Assembly (NCBI RefSeq): GCF_005298075.1
Contig: NZ_SZZH01000001.1
Coordinates: 496,001-560,000, forward strand
Reading direction: 5' to 3'
DNA: 64,000 nt
Source: Nakamurella flava
GTDB taxonomy: Bacteria; Actinomycetota; Actinomycetes; Mycobacteriales; Nakamurellaceae
Under the pieces are notes generated by a model. The model was not told where the DNA came from. It saw only the letters and a list, made by a program, of their open reading frames with translations, and did not search any database. The number at the start of each line of letters is the position of its first letter. Within the stretch, counting starts at the first letter, position 1. Positions 21,789 through 32,016 of this stretch are shown in pieces. Both the position numbers and the translations under genes were made by a program.

Positions 21789-22625
21789 ATGTCAGTCGCG
21801 GTGCGGGTCATCCCCTGTCTGGACGTCTCCGAGGGGCGCGTGGTCAAAGGGGTCAACTTCGTCGACCTGGTCGACGCCGGCGACCCGGTGGAGCTGGCCC
21901 GGCGTTACGACGAGGAGGGCGCCGACGAGCTCACCTTCCTCGACATCACCGCGACCAGTGACAACCGGCGCAGCGCCTACGAGATGATCCGGCGCACCGC
22001 CGAGCAGGTGTTCATCCCGCTCACCGTGGGCGGTGGGGTCCGCACCATCGACGACATCGACCAGCTGCTGCGGGCCGGGGCAGACAAGGTGTCGGTCAAC
22101 TCGGCCGCGGTGGCCCGCCCGGACTTCCTCCGGGAGGGCGCCGACCGCTTCGGCTCGCAGTGCGTGGTCATCGCCATCGACGCCCGTCGGGTCGCCCCGG
22201 GTTCACCGGAGGCGGCGGCCTGCCCGTCCGGGTACGAGGTGACCACGCACGGCGGCCGGCGGGGGACCGGGATCGACGCGATCGCCTGGGCCGAGCAGGC
22301 CGAGGCCGCCGGCGCCGGGGAGATCCTGCTCACGTCAATGGACGCCGACGGCACCAAGAACGGCTTCGATCTGCCCATGCTGGCCGCGGTCCGGGCCGCG
22401 GTCGGAGTGCCGCTCATCGCCTCGGGCGGGGCGGGAACTCTGGCTCACTTCCCGGAGGCCGTCGGTGCCGGCGCCGACGCGGTCCTGGCCGCTTCGGTCT
22501 TCCACTTCGGCACGTTCCGCATCGACCGGGTCAAGCAGGAACTCGCCGAGGCCGGGTATCCGGTCCGCCGGGCCGGGCTGGCCGCCGCCGCCATCGACGC
22601 CGTCACCATGGGGGAGGCCCGATGA
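21789..22625 (+). CDS. hisF: Imidazole glycerol phosphate synthase cyclase subunit HisF
   Basis: Uses ammonia delivered by HisH to close the imidazole ring, giving IGP and AICAR. 278 aa, slightly longer than the usual 252-258 because of a loop after the second catalytic Asp ([19 protein letters not shown]) and a short C-terminal extension. Catalytic Asp12 in PCLDVSEG and the second in AIDARR. Phosphate-binding loops ASGGAG and ASVFHFG. hisH is not in this window. Stop overlaps hisI as ATGA. Confidence 0.96.
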   Translation: MSVAVRVIPCLDVSEGRVVKGVNFVDLVDAGDPVELARRYDEEGADELTFLDITATSDNRRSAYEMIRRTAEQVFIPLTVGGGVRTIDDIDQLLRAGADKVSVNSAAVARPDFLREGADRFGSQCVVIAIDARRVAPGSPEAAACPSGYEVTTHGGRRGTGIDAIAWAEQAEAAGAGEILLTSMDADGTKNGFDLPMLAAVRAAVGVPLIASGGAGTLAHFPEAVGAGADAVLAASVFHFGTFRIDRVKQELAEAGYPVRRAGLAAAAIDAVTMGEAR

Positions 22626-22978
22626 ACGTCCCCGCCGCCGAACGGCAGCCGACGGATTTCCCGACCGTCCGGTTCACCGCCGAGGGACTGGTCTGCGCCG
22701 TGGTCCAGCAGCACGACACCGGCGAGGTGCTGATGGTCGCCTGGATGGACGCCACCGCGCTGTACCGGACCCTGACGACTGGGCGGGCCACCTACTGGTC
22801 CCGCTCCCGACGCGAGTACTGGGTCAAGGGCGAGACCTCCGGCAACCCGCAGCGGGTGGTCGAGGTCCGACACGACTGCGACGGCGACGCGCTCCTGGTC
22901 AAGGTGGATCAGACCGGGGTGGCCTGCCACACCGGGGCCCGGACCTGCTTCGACGACGGGCTGCTCACCGCCGACTAG
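22622..22978 (+). CDS. hisI: Phosphoribosyl-AMP cyclohydrolase HisI
   Basis: Opens the adenine ring of PR-AMP in histidine biosynthesis. 118 aa, stand-alone (no HisE fusion). Typical [29 protein letters not shown] and metal-binding residues in [18 protein letters not shown] and ACHTGARTC. Coupled to hisF by a 4-nt overlap. Convergent with the GNAT gene, 8 nt between stops. Confidence 0.96.
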   Translation: MNVPAAERQPTDFPTVRFTAEGLVCAVVQQHDTGEVLMVAWMDATALYRTLTTGRATYWSRSRREYWVKGETSGNPQRVVEVRHDCDGDALLVKVDQTGVACHTGARTCFDDGLLTAD

Positions 22979-22986
22979 GTCGCCGG

Positions 22987-23754
22987 TCAGTCCCGCGGGC
23001 GGCGGTAGTGGTAGCCGTGGTGGTCGACGAAACCCAGCCGCCCGTACAGCGCCCGCGCCCCCTGGTTCTCCCGGGCGACCTGCAGGTAGACCTGGTGAGC
23101 CCCGTGCGCCGCGCCCCAGTCGAACAGGTCGGCCATGACGGCGGTCCCGGCGCCGGCGCGCCGAGCCGACTCACGGACGGTGACCGCCGTGACCCCGAGC
23201 CAGCCGTCGGTGACGACCGCGCGGGCCACGGCGACCCGGCCGGCGGGCGCGCTCAGGGTGGCGAACACCGGTCCGGTCCCGCTGAGCAGCACAGCCTCCG
23301 CGGTGTCCGGTAGGGCGGAACCCCGGTACCGGTAGCCGGCGAGCCACTCCGGCGTCGGTCGATCGGCCAGCGCGGCCGGCGACCAGCCCCGCCCCGTCGA
23401 CGCGCGGCGGGCCGCGTCCCGCACGGCGACCAGGTCGGCGACCATCACGCTCGTCGGGTTGAACGCGACCCACCCGTACCGGTCGAGCGCGGTGTCCAGG
23501 GCGTCGGTCGCCGGGCACTCCGGCACCTGGAACAGCGGCCGTAGCCCATGGCCGGCGTAGAAGCGGTCCACCGCGTCGAGGGCATCGTCCAGCGGTCCGT
23601 CCGCCGGGCCCAGCGGGAGGACCGAGTTGGCCCGCCCGGTGAACCCGGCCGCCGCCCGCAGCAGCCAGTCGCCGCGCCACACCTCGGTGGTCCCGCACCA
23701 GCCGCGCGCGGCCACCCGCTCCAGGGTGAGGACCTCGGTGTCCAGGTCAGGCAT
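22987..23754 (-). CDS. GNAT-family N-acetyltransferase
   Basis: 255 aa. The C-terminal half is a GNAT domain: [20 protein letters not shown] holds the acetyl-CoA-binding R/Q-x-x-G-x-G/A segment, and [17 protein letters not shown] the last helix. The N-terminal half (residues ~1-120) is a divergent GNAT-like or capping region. Substrate unknown. ATG 23754 overlaps the end of the aminotransferase gene by 8 nt, so the two are probably co-transcribed. Confidence 0.85.
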   Translation of the reverse strand: MPDLDTEVLTLERVAARGWCGTTEVWRGDWLLRAAAGFTGRANSVLPLGPADGPLDDALDAVDRFYAGHGLRPLFQVPECPATDALDTALDRYGWVAFNPTSVMVADLVAVRDAARRASTGRGWSPAALADRPTPEWLAGYRYRGSALPDTAEAVLLSGTGPVFATLSAPAGRVAVARAVVTDGWLGVTAVTVRESARRAGAGTAVMADLFDWGAAHGAHQVYLQVARENQGARALYGRLGFVDHHGYHYRRPRD

Positions 23755-24967
23755 CGATCGCCCGGCCGAGCCGGTCGGCGAGTTCGCCGACGAGGGGGTG
23801 CGGCAGGGCCAGGTTGAGCCGCAGGAAACCGGGTGCGCCGCAGGCCTGCCCGTCGACCCCCCGCACCCGCGCCGCCGCCTGCAGGTCGGCCACCGATCGG
23901 TCCACCGATCGCAGGTCGACCCAGGCCAGGTACGTGCCCTCGATCGGGGCCACCGGCACCGTCGGCACCACCTCGGCCAGCCGTCGGACGAAGAGGTCCC
24001 GGCCCCGCTGCAGGTAGCCGACCGTGGCGTCCAGATGCGCCTGCCCCTCGTCGTAGGCGGCGGCGGTGGCCAGGGCGCCGAGCGGACCGACCCCGTGCTG
24101 CACCAGGAACGGGACGGTCGCCCACCGTTCGCGCATCGCCGCACCGGAGACGATGAGCTGGGCGCACCCCAGACCCGCGATGTTCCAGCCCTTCGACGCG
24201 GAGGTCCCGGTCACCGTGTGCTCGGCGGCGCGGTCCGACACCGTCGCGTACGGCACGTGCCGTCGACCGTCGAACACGACCGGCGCGTGAATCTCGTCGG
24301 CGAACACCAGGGCCCCGGCGGCGTCGACCACGTCGGCGACCGCCCGCAACTCGGCCGCCGTGAACACCCGACCGGTCGGGTTGTGCGGGTTGGTGAGCAC
24401 CAGCACCGCGCCCGGGACGAGCGCCGCCGCGATGGCGTCGAGGTCGAAGGTGATCGCGCCGTCCGCGGTGTGGGTCATCGGGACGGTGCGCAACTCGCGC
24501 CCGGCCAGCGCCGGCACGTCCAGGAACGGCATGTAGGCCGGGACGGGCAGCACGACCGGTGTCCCGGGCGGGGTCAGATGGTCGAGCATCACCTGCAGGG
24601 CCCGCAGCACGGAGGTCGTCAGGTGGACGTCCGCGGGGTCGACGGCCCAGCCGTACCGGCGGTGCTGCCAGGCGGCGGCGGCGCGCTCGGCGGCCTGCTG
24701 GGCGGCCGGGGGCAGGTAGCCGGTCAGGCCCTGCTCGATCGCATCGTGCAGGGTGCGGCGGATCGCGGGGGCCAGCGGCAGGTCCATCTCGGCCACCCAC
24801 GCCCCGAGGTCGCCCGGGTCGGTGGCCGTCCATTTGAGGGACCCGCGGGCACGCAGATCATCCGGTGTCAGGGCATCGGTGCCGCCGCCGATGTCCGGGC
24901 CGGGCCTGTCGCGCCCCGGAGCGGCTGCCGGTCGAGGATCGCCGCATTCGGCAAAAGTGGGGGACAC
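23747..24967 (-). CDS. PLP-dependent cystathionine beta-lyase/aminotransferase (PatB/MalY family)
   Basis: 406 aa fold-type I PLP enzyme. Substrate-side motif [24 protein letters not shown] with the PLP-pyridine Asp, and Schiff-base Lys in [24 protein letters not shown] near the N-terminus is the PatB/MalY signature. Likely C-S lyase acting on cystathionine or Cys conjugates; ordinary transamination is possible. GTG 24967 is preceded by TACGGT-N6. Divergent from trpE. Confidence 0.86.
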   Translation of the reverse strand: MSPTFAECGDPRPAAAPGRDRPGPDIGGGTDALTPDDLRARGSLKWTATDPGDLGAWVAEMDLPLAPAIRRTLHDAIEQGLTGYLPPAAQQAAERAAAAWQHRRYGWAVDPADVHLTTSVLRALQVMLDHLTPPGTPVVLPVPAYMPFLDVPALAGRELRTVPMTHTADGAITFDLDAIAAALVPGAVLVLTNPHNPTGRVFTAAELRAVADVVDAAGALVFADEIHAPVVFDGRRHVPYATVSDRAAEHTVTGTSASKGWNIAGLGCAQLIVSGAAMRERWATVPFLVQHGVGPLGALATAAAYDEGQAHLDATVGYLQRGRDLFVRRLAEVVPTVPVAPIEGTYLAWVDLRSVDRSVADLQAAARVRGVDGQACGAPGFLRLNLALPHPLVGELADRLGRAIDA

Positions 24968-24973
24968 CCGGCC

Positions 24974-24979
24974 ACCGTA
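24974..24979 (-). promoter_or_regulatory. -10 box of the PatB-like gene
   Basis: Minus-strand TACGGT, 6 nt before GTG 24967. Confidence 0.45.
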
Positions 24980-25041
24980 GGCCGACCGTCCGACAGCGGC
25001 GGTGCGGGTCCCGGGTGGCGTTCGGCCTCCCCGGCTCCCGG

Positions 25042-25047
25042 CAGAAT
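25042..25047 (+). promoter_or_regulatory. -10 box of trpE
   Basis: CAGAAT, 7 nt before ATG 25055. The nearer ATG at 25046 overlaps this box, which is why the later start was preferred. No Trp-rich leader peptide lies upstream. Confidence 0.4.
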
Positions 25048-25054
25048 GACCCGC

Positions 25055-26644
25055 ATGTCCGTGCCCGCCAGCCCCGCACCGCCGACCGCCGGACCGAAGG
25101 CCCCGCTCGGGGAGGTCAGCCCGAGCCGTGAGCAGTTCCGGGAGCTGGCCCGTGACCGCCGGGTCATCCCGGTCACCCGCCGTCTGCTGGCCGACGCCAT
25201 CACCCCGGTCGGTCTCTACGCCACCCTGGCCGGGGACCGCTCCGGCACCTTCCTTCTCGAATCGGCCGAGAACGGGCGGTCATGGTCGCGGTGGTCGTTC
25301 GTCGGGGTCAGTGCGCCGGCCGCTCTCACCGAACGCGACGGCGCCGCGACCTGGCTGGGGAACCCGCCGGTCGGCCTGCCCACCGGTGGCGACCCGTTGG
25401 CGGTGCTGGCGCAGACATTGCGGTTGCTGCATACCGACCCGCTGCCCGGCCTGCCGCCGCTGACCGGCGGACTGGTCGGCTACCTCGGTTACGACGTGGT
25501 CCGCCGCCTCGAACGCATCGGGAATCCCGACGAGCCGGGCGACCGTGAGGTCGACGTGCCGGAGTTGGTGATGTTGCTGGCCACCGATCTCGCCGCCCTC
25601 GACCATCACGAGGGCACCGTGACGTTGATCGCCAACGCGGTGAACTGGGACGCGACCGACGAGCGGGTCGACGCCGCCTACGACGCGGCGGTGCGGCGGC
25701 TGGACGAGATGACGGCCCAGCTGGCCGCCCCGGTCCCCGTCCCGGCCGCGGTGTTCACCGCCCGGCGCCCCGACGTCCGCCGGCGGATGACCTCCGAGCA
25801 CTACCGGGGCCTGGTCGAGCAGGCCAAGGAGCACATCTACGCCGGCGACGCATTCCAGATCGTGCTCTCCCAGCGGTTCGACATGGATGTCGCCGGCACC
25901 GACGCGCTCGACGTCTACCGGGTCCTGCGGGCGACGAACCCGAGCCCGTACATGTACCTGCTGCGACTGCCCACCCCCGCCGGTGACCCGGTCGCCGTCG
26001 TCGGATCGTCCCCGGAGGCGCTGGTGACCGTCCGGGACGGCCTGGTCACGATGCATCCCATCGCCGGGACCCGGCCCCGAGGCGCCACCGAGGAGGACGA
26101 CATCCTGCTCGGCAAGGACCTGCTGGCCGACGAGAAGGAACGCAGCGAGCACGTAATGCTCGTCGACCTGGGCCGCAACGACCTCGGTCGGGTCTGTGCC
26201 GCCGGCTCGGTCAAGGTGGTCGAGTTCTTCACCCTCGAGCGCTATAGCCACGTCATGCACATCGTGTCGACGGTCACCGGCCAACTGGCTCCCGACCGTT
26301 CGGCGTTCGAGGCGGTGACAGCCTGTTTCCCGGCCGGCACCCTGTCCGGGGCCCCGAAACCCCGCGCGATGCAGATCATCGACGACCTGGAACCGGCCCG
26401 TCGCGGCGTGTACGGCGGGGTGGTCGGTTACCTCGATTTCGCCGGGGACGCCGACACCGCCATCAGCATCCGCACGGCGGTCATCGTGGGGGACACCGCC
26501 CACGTCCAGGCGGGCGCCGGGGTCGTCGCCGACTCGGTGCCGGAGAACGAGGACGCCGAGTGCCGGAACAAGGCCGCCGCGGTGATCTCGGCGATCGGGG
26601 CGGCCACCACCCTGCGCTCGGTCCCGCCGGTGGGCGCTCCGTGA
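25055..26644 (+). CDS. trpE: Anthranilate synthase component I TrpE
   Basis: Chorismate to anthranilate, first committed step of tryptophan synthesis. 529 aa from ATG 25055 (ATG 25046 adds three residues). FLLESAENG near residue 65 is the LLES tryptophan feedback motif. Chorismate-binding domain from about 250: [35 protein letters not shown] and [14 protein letters not shown]. The glutaminase partner TrpG is not in the window. GTGA overlap with the next gene starts the trpE-orf-orf-trpC-trpB-trpA-lgt block. Confidence 0.95.
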   Translation: MSVPASPAPPTAGPKAPLGEVSPSREQFRELARDRRVIPVTRRLLADAITPVGLYATLAGDRSGTFLLESAENGRSWSRWSFVGVSAPAALTERDGAATWLGNPPVGLPTGGDPLAVLAQTLRLLHTDPLPGLPPLTGGLVGYLGYDVVRRLERIGNPDEPGDREVDVPELVMLLATDLAALDHHEGTVTLIANAVNWDATDERVDAAYDAAVRRLDEMTAQLAAPVPVPAAVFTARRPDVRRRMTSEHYRGLVEQAKEHIYAGDAFQIVLSQRFDMDVAGTDALDVYRVLRATNPSPYMYLLRLPTPAGDPVAVVGSSPEALVTVRDGLVTMHPIAGTRPRGATEEDDILLGKDLLADEKERSEHVMLVDLGRNDLGRVCAAGSVKVVEFFTLERYSHVMHIVSTVTGQLAPDRSAFEAVTACFPAGTLSGAPKPRAMQIIDDLEPARRGVYGGVVGYLDFAGDADTAISIRTAVIVGDTAHVQAGAGVVADSVPENEDAECRNKAAAVISAIGAATTLRSVPPVGAP

Positions 26645-27261
26645 GTGGTGGGTCCGCTCGACGCGCCGCCGGGGTGGCGGCCGGGGCCGCCGTGCTGGGG
26701 GCGGCCGCCGTGGCCGGTGGTGCCGTCCTGACGTGGTGGACCGCGCAGTGGACCGACACCCTCGTCGGCCCGGTGACGACCGCGGCGACCGGGTCCGACG
26801 TCGTTCCCGAACTGCTGCCGCTGGCCCTGGTCGGTCTGGCCGGGTGGGCGGCGGCTGCCGCCACCCGTGGCCGATGGCGACGCGTCATCGGCGTCGTGCT
26901 GGCCCTGGGTGGCCTGTGGCTGGCCGGGCGGGCCGTGCTGGCCGTGCTCTCCCCGCCCGACGCCCTGGCGGCCGCCCTCGTCCGGCCGGCCCAGGCGGTC
27001 GGCGATCCGACGCGGAATCTGCCCGGCCCCGCGCTGACGGTGCTGGGCGGGATGCTGCTGGCCGTCGCCGGCCTGCTGCTGGCCGCCCGTCCGGCCGGCC
27101 CACCCCCGCCCCGGTCCGGCGTCACGTCCGGATCCGACGACGGATCGGCGCCGGCTCGTCCGAGCCCCCGGCGGCGTGACGCCGGCGACACCACCGACGA
27201 CTGGTGGAAGGACCTGGACGCCGGGACGGATCCCACGACCCGGCCCGCGGGTGGGCCATGA
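26641..27261 (+). CDS. Trp-biosynthesis-associated membrane protein (TIGR02234 type)
   Basis: 206 aa. Three to four membrane segments: [59 protein letters not shown] and [30 protein letters not shown] follows helix 1 and a hydrophilic tail ends near [14 protein letters not shown], all typical of the actinobacterial protein found between trpE and trpC. Role unknown. Overlaps trpE by GTGA and the next ORF by ATGA. Confidence 0.88.
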   Translation: MSGGSARRAAGVAAGAAVLGAAAVAGGAVLTWWTAQWTDTLVGPVTTAATGSDVVPELLPLALVGLAGWAAAAATRGRWRRVIGVVLALGGLWLAGRAVLAVLSPPDALAAALVRPAQAVGDPTRNLPGPALTVLGGMLLAVAGLLLAARPAGPPPPRSGVTSGSDDGSAPARPSPRRRDAGDTTDDWWKDLDAGTDPTTRPAGGP

Positions 27262-27428
27262 CCGATGTCGTGTGGTCGGCCAGCCCCCCTGGCGGGCATT
27301 ACCATGACCAGGATCACGTGGCGATGCGGTTGCGGTTCCCGAAAGTGGGGGAGTGGCCGCCGCTGGTGGTGGAGAACGCAGATGTCCGGCACCTGGCCGG
27401 GCGGCCGGTGAGGAGAAGATTCGCGTGA
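27258..27428 (+). CDS. 56-codon ORF between the Trp membrane protein gene and trpC
   Basis: Begins with ATGA over the previous stop and ends with GTGA over the trpC start, so it is exactly tiled into the operon. 56 aa, soluble and basic: opens [19 protein letters not shown] and closes RPVRRRFA. It is not the HGxxPAAW membrane protein often found at this position. G/C at third positions is high (about 80 percent), like a gene. The trpC ribosome site GAGGAG lies in its last codons. A 5-bp hairpin GCCAG/CTGGC sits at 27279-27293. It may be a real small protein or merely a coupling ORF. Confidence 0.5.
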   Translation: MTDVVWSASPPGGHYHDQDHVAMRLRFPKVGEWPPLVVENADVRHLAGRPVRRRFA

Positions 27429-28234
27429 ACGTGCTGGAATCCATCCTCGTCGGCGTCCGGGAGGACATGGCCACGCGCGAGGCCGCGTTGCCATTGGCCG
27501 AGGTCAAGGCCATGGCCAAGGACGCCCCGGCCCCCCGCGACGTGCTCTCCGTCCTGCACGAGCCGGGTGTCGGCGTCATCGCCGAGGTCAAGCGGGCCAG
27601 TCCGTCGCGCGGCGCGCTGGCCGCGATCCCCGACCCGGCCGCGCTCGCCGCCGACTACGCCGCCGCCGGGGCCCGGGTGATCTCGGTCCTCACCGAGCAG
27701 CGCCGGTTCGGCGGGTCGCTGGACGACCTGGACGCCGTCCGGGCCGCCGTCGACATCCCCGTGCTGCGCAAGGACTTCGTGGTCAGTCCGTACCAGGTCC
27801 ACGAGGCCCGGGCACACGGTGCGGACATGGTCCTGCTGATCGTCGCCGCGCTCCCGCAGAACGTGCTGATCGGTCTGCTGGAGCGCATCGAATCCCTGGG
27901 CATGACCGCCCTGGTCGAGGTGCACACCGAGATCGAGGCCGACCGCGCGCTGGCCGCCGGCGCCCGGCTGGTCGGCGTCAACGCCCGTGACCTCACGACC
28001 TTGACGGTCGACCGCACGGTCTTCGGGCGGATCGCGCCCGGGCTCCCGTCCGGGGTACTCACGGTCGCCGAGTCCGGTGTGCGCGGGCCGGCCGACCTCC
28101 TGGCCTACGCTGGAGCGGGCGCGGACGCGGTTCTCGTCGGAGAAGGGCTCGTGACCAGCGGCGACCCCCGGTCCGCGCTGGCCGACCTGGTGACGGCCGG
28201 GTCCCACCCATCCTGTCCGCGGCCGGCCCGCTGA
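27425..28234 (+). CDS. trpC: Indole-3-glycerol phosphate synthase TrpC
   Basis: Closes the indole ring from CdRP. 269 aa, single-function. Active-site segments [12 protein letters not shown] (Lys), [12 protein letters not shown] (Lys), [15 protein letters not shown] (Glu), [10 protein letters not shown] and VAESGVRG. Very close to the mycobacterial protein in length and sequence. GTG 27425 is preceded by GAGGAG at good spacing and overlaps the small ORF stop. Confidence 0.97.
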   Translation: MNVLESILVGVREDMATREAALPLAEVKAMAKDAPAPRDVLSVLHEPGVGVIAEVKRASPSRGALAAIPDPAALAADYAAAGARVISVLTEQRRFGGSLDDLDAVRAAVDIPVLRKDFVVSPYQVHEARAHGADMVLLIVAALPQNVLIGLLERIESLGMTALVEVHTEIEADRALAAGARLVGVNARDLTTLTVDRTVFGRIAPGLPSGVLTVAESGVRGPADLLAYAGAGADAVLVGEGLVTSGDPRSALADLVTAGSHPSCPRPAR

Positions 28235-28271
28235 GTCACAGCACCGGCCCAGGAGCGTCTGGAGTCGTCGG

Positions 28272-29657
28272 TTGTCCGTAGTACCGCCTGTCCTGTCGCG
28301 GCAGTCCGCCGCCGCCACCCCCGCCGGTCTGGCCGTCCCGTCCGAGGGTCTGGCCGGAACTGCGCACGATCCCGACGACCGCGGGTATTTCGGCAACTTC
28401 GGGGGGCGCTGGTTGCCCGAGGCGCTGGTCGTGGTGCTCGACGAGGTGGCCGACAGCTACCGCAAGGCGCGTCGTGATCCCGAGTTCCTGGCCGAGCTCG
28501 ACCGGCTGGCCAGCACCTACGCCGGCCGGCCCAGCCCGCTCAGCGATGCGACCCGGCTGACCGCCCACGTCGGCGGGGCGCGGATCCTGCTCAAGCGCGA
28601 GGACCTCAACCACACCGGCAGCCACAAGATCAACAACGTGCTCGGTCAGGCGTTGCTGGCCAAGCGGATGGGCAAGACCCGGCTGATCGCGGAGACCGGT
28701 GCCGGCCAGCACGGCGTGGCCACCGCCACGGCTGCGGCCCTGCTCGGCATGTCCTGCCGGATCTATATGGGTCGTGTCGACACCGAGCGGCAGGCCCTGA
28801 ACGTGGCCCGCATGCAGCTGCTGGGCGCCGAGGTCATCGCCGTCGAGACCGGTTCGGCAACCCTGAAGGACGCCATCAACGAGGCGTTCCGCGACTGGGT
28901 GGCCACCGTCGAGAACACCTTCTACCTGTTCGGGACCGTCGCCGGCCCGCACCCGTTCCCGGTGCTGGTCCGCGACTTCCAGCGCATCATCGGCCTCGAG
29001 GCGCGCGCGCAGGTCAAGGCACTGACCGGCCGTCTGCCGGACGCCGTCGCCGCTTGTGTGGGCGGTGGGTCGAACGCCATCGGCGCGTTCCATGCGTTCA
29101 TCGACGATCCCGGGGTCCGCCTGGTCGGCTTCGAGGCCGGTGGCGACGGTGTCGAGACCGGCCGGCATGCGGCCACCATCACCGGTGGTTCGGTCGGCGT
29201 GCTGCACGGCTCGCGGTCGCACCTGTTGCAGAACGAGGACGGTCAGATCGTCGAGTCGCACTCGATCTCGGCCGGTCTGGACTACCCCGGTGTCGGGCCG
29301 GAGCACTCGCACCTGGCCGACATCGCGCGGGCCGAGTACCGGCCGATCACCGACCGGCAGGCGATGGAGGCGATGGCCCTGCTGTCGCGGACCGAGGGCA
29401 TCATCCCGGCCATCGAGTCGGCGCACGCCGTGGCCGGTGCCGTCGACCTGGCCCGGGAGATCGGTCCGGACGGCATCGTGCTGATCAACGTCTCCGGGCG
29501 CGGGGACAAGGACATGGAGACCGCCCTGCGCTGGTTCGGCCTCGGCGGCGCCACGCCGCAGAGCGCCGCGTCCGCGCCGGGATCCGCCCCCCAGGGGCAG
29601 GCCGGGACCGACGGCACCTCGCCGGTGGGCGGCGCGAGCACGGAGGCCGGAGCATGA
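28272..29657 (+). CDS. trpB: Tryptophan synthase beta chain TrpB
   Basis: Condenses indole and serine to tryptophan. 461 aa; the extra length is a ~40-residue N-terminal extension and a disordered Gly/Ala/Ser tail after [18 protein letters not shown] Lys119 in HTGSHKINN, phosphate loop [24 protein letters not shown] start at 28272 is supported by GGAG 7 nt upstream; 37-nt gap after trpC. Stop overlaps trpA as ATGA. Confidence 0.96.
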   Translation: MSVVPPVLSRQSAAATPAGLAVPSEGLAGTAHDPDDRGYFGNFGGRWLPEALVVVLDEVADSYRKARRDPEFLAELDRLASTYAGRPSPLSDATRLTAHVGGARILLKREDLNHTGSHKINNVLGQALLAKRMGKTRLIAETGAGQHGVATATAAALLGMSCRIYMGRVDTERQALNVARMQLLGAEVIAVETGSATLKDAINEAFRDWVATVENTFYLFGTVAGPHPFPVLVRDFQRIIGLEARAQVKALTGRLPDAVAACVGGGSNAIGAFHAFIDDPGVRLVGFEAGGDGVETGRHAATITGGSVGVLHGSRSHLLQNEDGQIVESHSISAGLDYPGVGPEHSHLADIARAEYRPITDRQAMEAMALLSRTEGIIPAIESAHAVAGAVDLAREIGPDGIVLINVSGRGDKDMETALRWFGLGGATPQSAASAPGSAPQGQAGTDGTSPVGGASTEAGA

Positions 29658-30490
29658 CCGAGACGACCACCACCACGTCCGGCGTCGATCGGCTGGACGA
29701 GATGTTCGCCGGGGCCAAGGAGGAGGGCCGCGCCGCGCTGGTCGGCTACTTCCCGGCCGGGTACCCGACGGTGGACGCATCGGTCGACCTCATGACCGCG
29801 ATGGTCGACGGCGGCTGCGACCTCATCGAGGTCGGGCTGCCGTTCTCCGACCCGGTGCTGGACGGCCCGGTCATCCAGGAGGCCGCGCAGACCGCGCTGG
29901 AGCAGGGCTACCGGGTCAAGGACACCTTCGACATCGTCCGCAAGATCACCGAGGCCGGCGGCCGGGCCGTCGTCATGACGTACTTCAACCCGGTGCTGGC
30001 CTACGGCCCGGAACGGTTCGCGGCCGAACTGGCCGCGGCCGGCGGGTGCGGGGTCATCACCCCGGATCTCATCGTCGACGAGGCCGGCCCCTGGCTGGCC
30101 GCGGCGGAGTCCGCCGGTATCGCGCCGATCTTCCTGGTCGCACCGTCGTCGTCGCCCGAGCGGATCGCGCTGACCACCGCCCGGACCCGCGGCTTCGTCT
30201 ACGCGGCGTCGGTGATGGGGGTCACCGGCACCCGTGACCAGGTGTCGTCGGCCGCGCCCGAGCTGGTGGCCCGCACCCGGCAGCAGACCGACCTCCCCAT
30301 CGGGGTGGGCCTCGGGGTCCGGACCGGCGCGCAGGCCGCGGAGATCGGCAAGTACGCCGACGCCGTGATCGTCGGTTCGGCGTTCGTCCAGGCGGCCCGG
30401 AACGCGGCGGGTGCGGCCGACGCCACCGACGCCGTCCGCGAGGTCGCCCGCGGGCTCGCCGCCGGGGTCGCCTCGGCCCGATCGGAGTGA
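29654..30490 (+). CDS. trpA: Tryptophan synthase alpha chain TrpA
   Basis: Cleaves indole-3-glycerol phosphate to indole and G3P; partner of TrpB. 278 aa TIM barrel. Catalytic Glu59 in [17 protein letters not shown] (which also holds the second acid), then YFNPVLAYG and phosphate loops [13 protein letters not shown] and [11 protein letters not shown] short Thr-rich N-terminus precedes the fold. Overlaps trpB by 4 nt and lgt by 4 nt (GTGA). Confidence 0.96.
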   Translation: MTETTTTTSGVDRLDEMFAGAKEEGRAALVGYFPAGYPTVDASVDLMTAMVDGGCDLIEVGLPFSDPVLDGPVIQEAAQTALEQGYRVKDTFDIVRKITEAGGRAVVMTYFNPVLAYGPERFAAELAAAGGCGVITPDLIVDEAGPWLAAAESAGIAPIFLVAPSSSPERIALTTARTRGFVYAASVMGVTGTRDQVSSAAPELVARTRQQTDLPIGVGLGVRTGAQAAEIGKYADAVIVGSAFVQAARNAAGAADATDAVREVARGLAAGVASARSE

Positions 30491-31554
30491 ACACCGCCTA
30501 CCTGGCCGCCATCCCGTCGCCCCCGCAGGGCGTCTGGTATGTGGGGCCGGTTGCTCTCCGGGCCTACGCGATCTGCATCATCGCCGGGATCGTCGTCGCC
30601 GTCTGGTGGGGCAACAAGCGCTTCGTGGCCCGCGGCGGTCGCCCCGGGCGGGTGACCGACATCGCAGTGTTCGCCGTGCCTTTCGGGATCATCGGCGGGC
30701 GGCTGTACCACGTGATCACCGACCATCAGCTGTACTTCGGTCCCGGTCGCAACCCGTGGAACGCGCTGGCCATCTGGAACGGCGGCCTGGGGATCTGGGG
30801 GGCGATCGCGCTCGGCGCGGTCGGCGCCTGGCTCGGTTGCCGCTACTACAAGGTGCCGCTGTCGGCCTTTGCCGACTCGGTCGCACCCGGCATCGTCACC
30901 GCGCAGGCCATCGGTCGGCTCGGCAACTGGTTCAACCAGGAACTCTTCGGTGGTCCGACGTCGCTGCCCTGGGGGCTGGAGGTCTTCGTCCGCACCCCCG
31001 GCGGGGTCGCGGGGGCAGTACCGGCCGATGGGGTCTGCGAGTTCCCGACCGACTACGTCAAGGCCACGCCCGAGGTGTTGTGCGGGACGTTCCAGCCGAC
31101 GTTCCTCTACGAGCTGTTGTGGAACCTGCTGGTCGCCGCGGTCATCGTGGCGGCCGACCGTCGGTACCGGCTGGGGGGCGGCCGCGTCTTCGGCCTCTAC
31201 GTGGCCGGTTACACACTGGGTCGGGTGTGGATCGAGATGCTCCGGATCGACCCGGCCAACACCTTCCTCGGTGTCCGCATCAACGTGTTCACCTCGGTCG
31301 TGGTGTTCCTCGGCGCCGTCGTGTTCCTCGTGCTCCGCCGCCACGCGCCCCGGGAGGATCCGGCGCTGGTCGCCGGCCCGGAGAACCCCCGGGGCAAGCC
31401 CACCGACCCGACCGCTGTCCCGGCCGACGAGCCGGCGGACGCCGCCGGGTCGGTGGCCGCGACGGCCCGGCGGGCCGGCGAACCGGATACCGACGCCACC
31501 GATCGGGCCGGGAGTGCCGGGTCGGCGGAGGACGCGTCCGGCGGACGGTCGTGA
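30487..31554 (+). CDS. lgt: Prolipoprotein diacylglyceryl transferase Lgt
   Basis: Attaches diacylglycerol to the lipobox Cys of prolipoproteins in the cytoplasmic membrane. 355 aa, seven membrane segments. Conserved IWNGGLGIWGAIALG, GRLGNWFNQELFG (Arg/Asn/Glu signature) and GRVWIEMLRID. The C-terminal ~65 residues are a hydrophilic Pro/Ala/Asp-rich tail common in actinobacteria. GTG start overlaps the trpA stop, so it is part of the trp transcription unit. The C42 lipoprotein at 56.1-56.9 kb would be a client. Confidence 0.95.
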   Translation: MNTAYLAAIPSPPQGVWYVGPVALRAYAICIIAGIVVAVWWGNKRFVARGGRPGRVTDIAVFAVPFGIIGGRLYHVITDHQLYFGPGRNPWNALAIWNGGLGIWGAIALGAVGAWLGCRYYKVPLSAFADSVAPGIVTAQAIGRLGNWFNQELFGGPTSLPWGLEVFVRTPGGVAGAVPADGVCEFPTDYVKATPEVLCGTFQPTFLYELLWNLLVAAVIVAADRRYRLGGGRVFGLYVAGYTLGRVWIEMLRIDPANTFLGVRINVFTSVVVFLGAVVFLVLRRHAPREDPALVAGPENPRGKPTDPTAVPADEPADAAGSVAATARRAGEPDTDATDRAGSAGSAEDASGGRS

Positions 31555-32016
31555 CGGCGGTTTCTGGGGAGTTCCACCGCGCGGTAATGTGAATCGACTG
31601 GGCCACCGGTGTCCCGGGACGACGCGCCTGGAACACGGCGTCGGCGACGGCGGCGATCCCGTTCCGTGGTCGAGCGGTGTGTTCGGGTCGAGCGGCTCGC
31701 CGGCCGCAGACGACCTGCCTCGGCCGAGCGGGCAGTCCGGCTGACCTTCGTCGGACGTTCCGCCGCGCCGGAGGTTGCCCCGAGCCACCTCCTGGTGTCA
31801 GTGCCGCACCAGGACTCGTTGATCCACCGCGTCAGCGCCGCCGCCCGCCGTGTCAACACCGCACATCGATCCCCGTAGGTTCCCCGCGCAGAGCGCGATG
31901 ACCCGCCGGTGGAGCAACCGGGAAGCCCCGGACCCGAGTAGTACCGATCCAGAACAGGTCACCGGTCGCGCGCCGCGCGGTCCGTCCTGCCACGCCGCGA
32001 CGACGGGAGGTCTGCC
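31555..32016. other. 462-bp intergenic region, gltB leader
   Basis: No supported gene. The short frames on both strands (for example a basic one on the minus strand at 31209-31859) look like random GC-rich frames. It holds a hairpin TCCTGGTG/CACCAGGA at 31790-31814, a candidate -10 TAGGTT at 31876-31881 (which would give a ~130-nt leader) and the gltB ribosome site GGGAGG near 32006-32011. Confidence 0.6.
31790..31814. other. Hairpin in the gltB upstream region
   Basis: 8-bp stem TCCTGGTG (31790-31797) with CACCAGGA (31807-31814), 9-nt loop. It is upstream of the candidate TAGGTT box, so it could be an operator or the end of lgt read-through. Confidence 0.35.

Noticed and set aside
24968-25054. 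A trp attenuator or leader peptide upstream of trpE
   Set aside because: The 87-bp gap has no short frame with tandem TGG codons and no alternating hairpins; trpE looks leaderless.
31209-31859. Minus-strand frame reaching into the gltB leader
   Set aside because: Mostly antisense to lgt; very Arg-rich with no motif and no plausible start signal.
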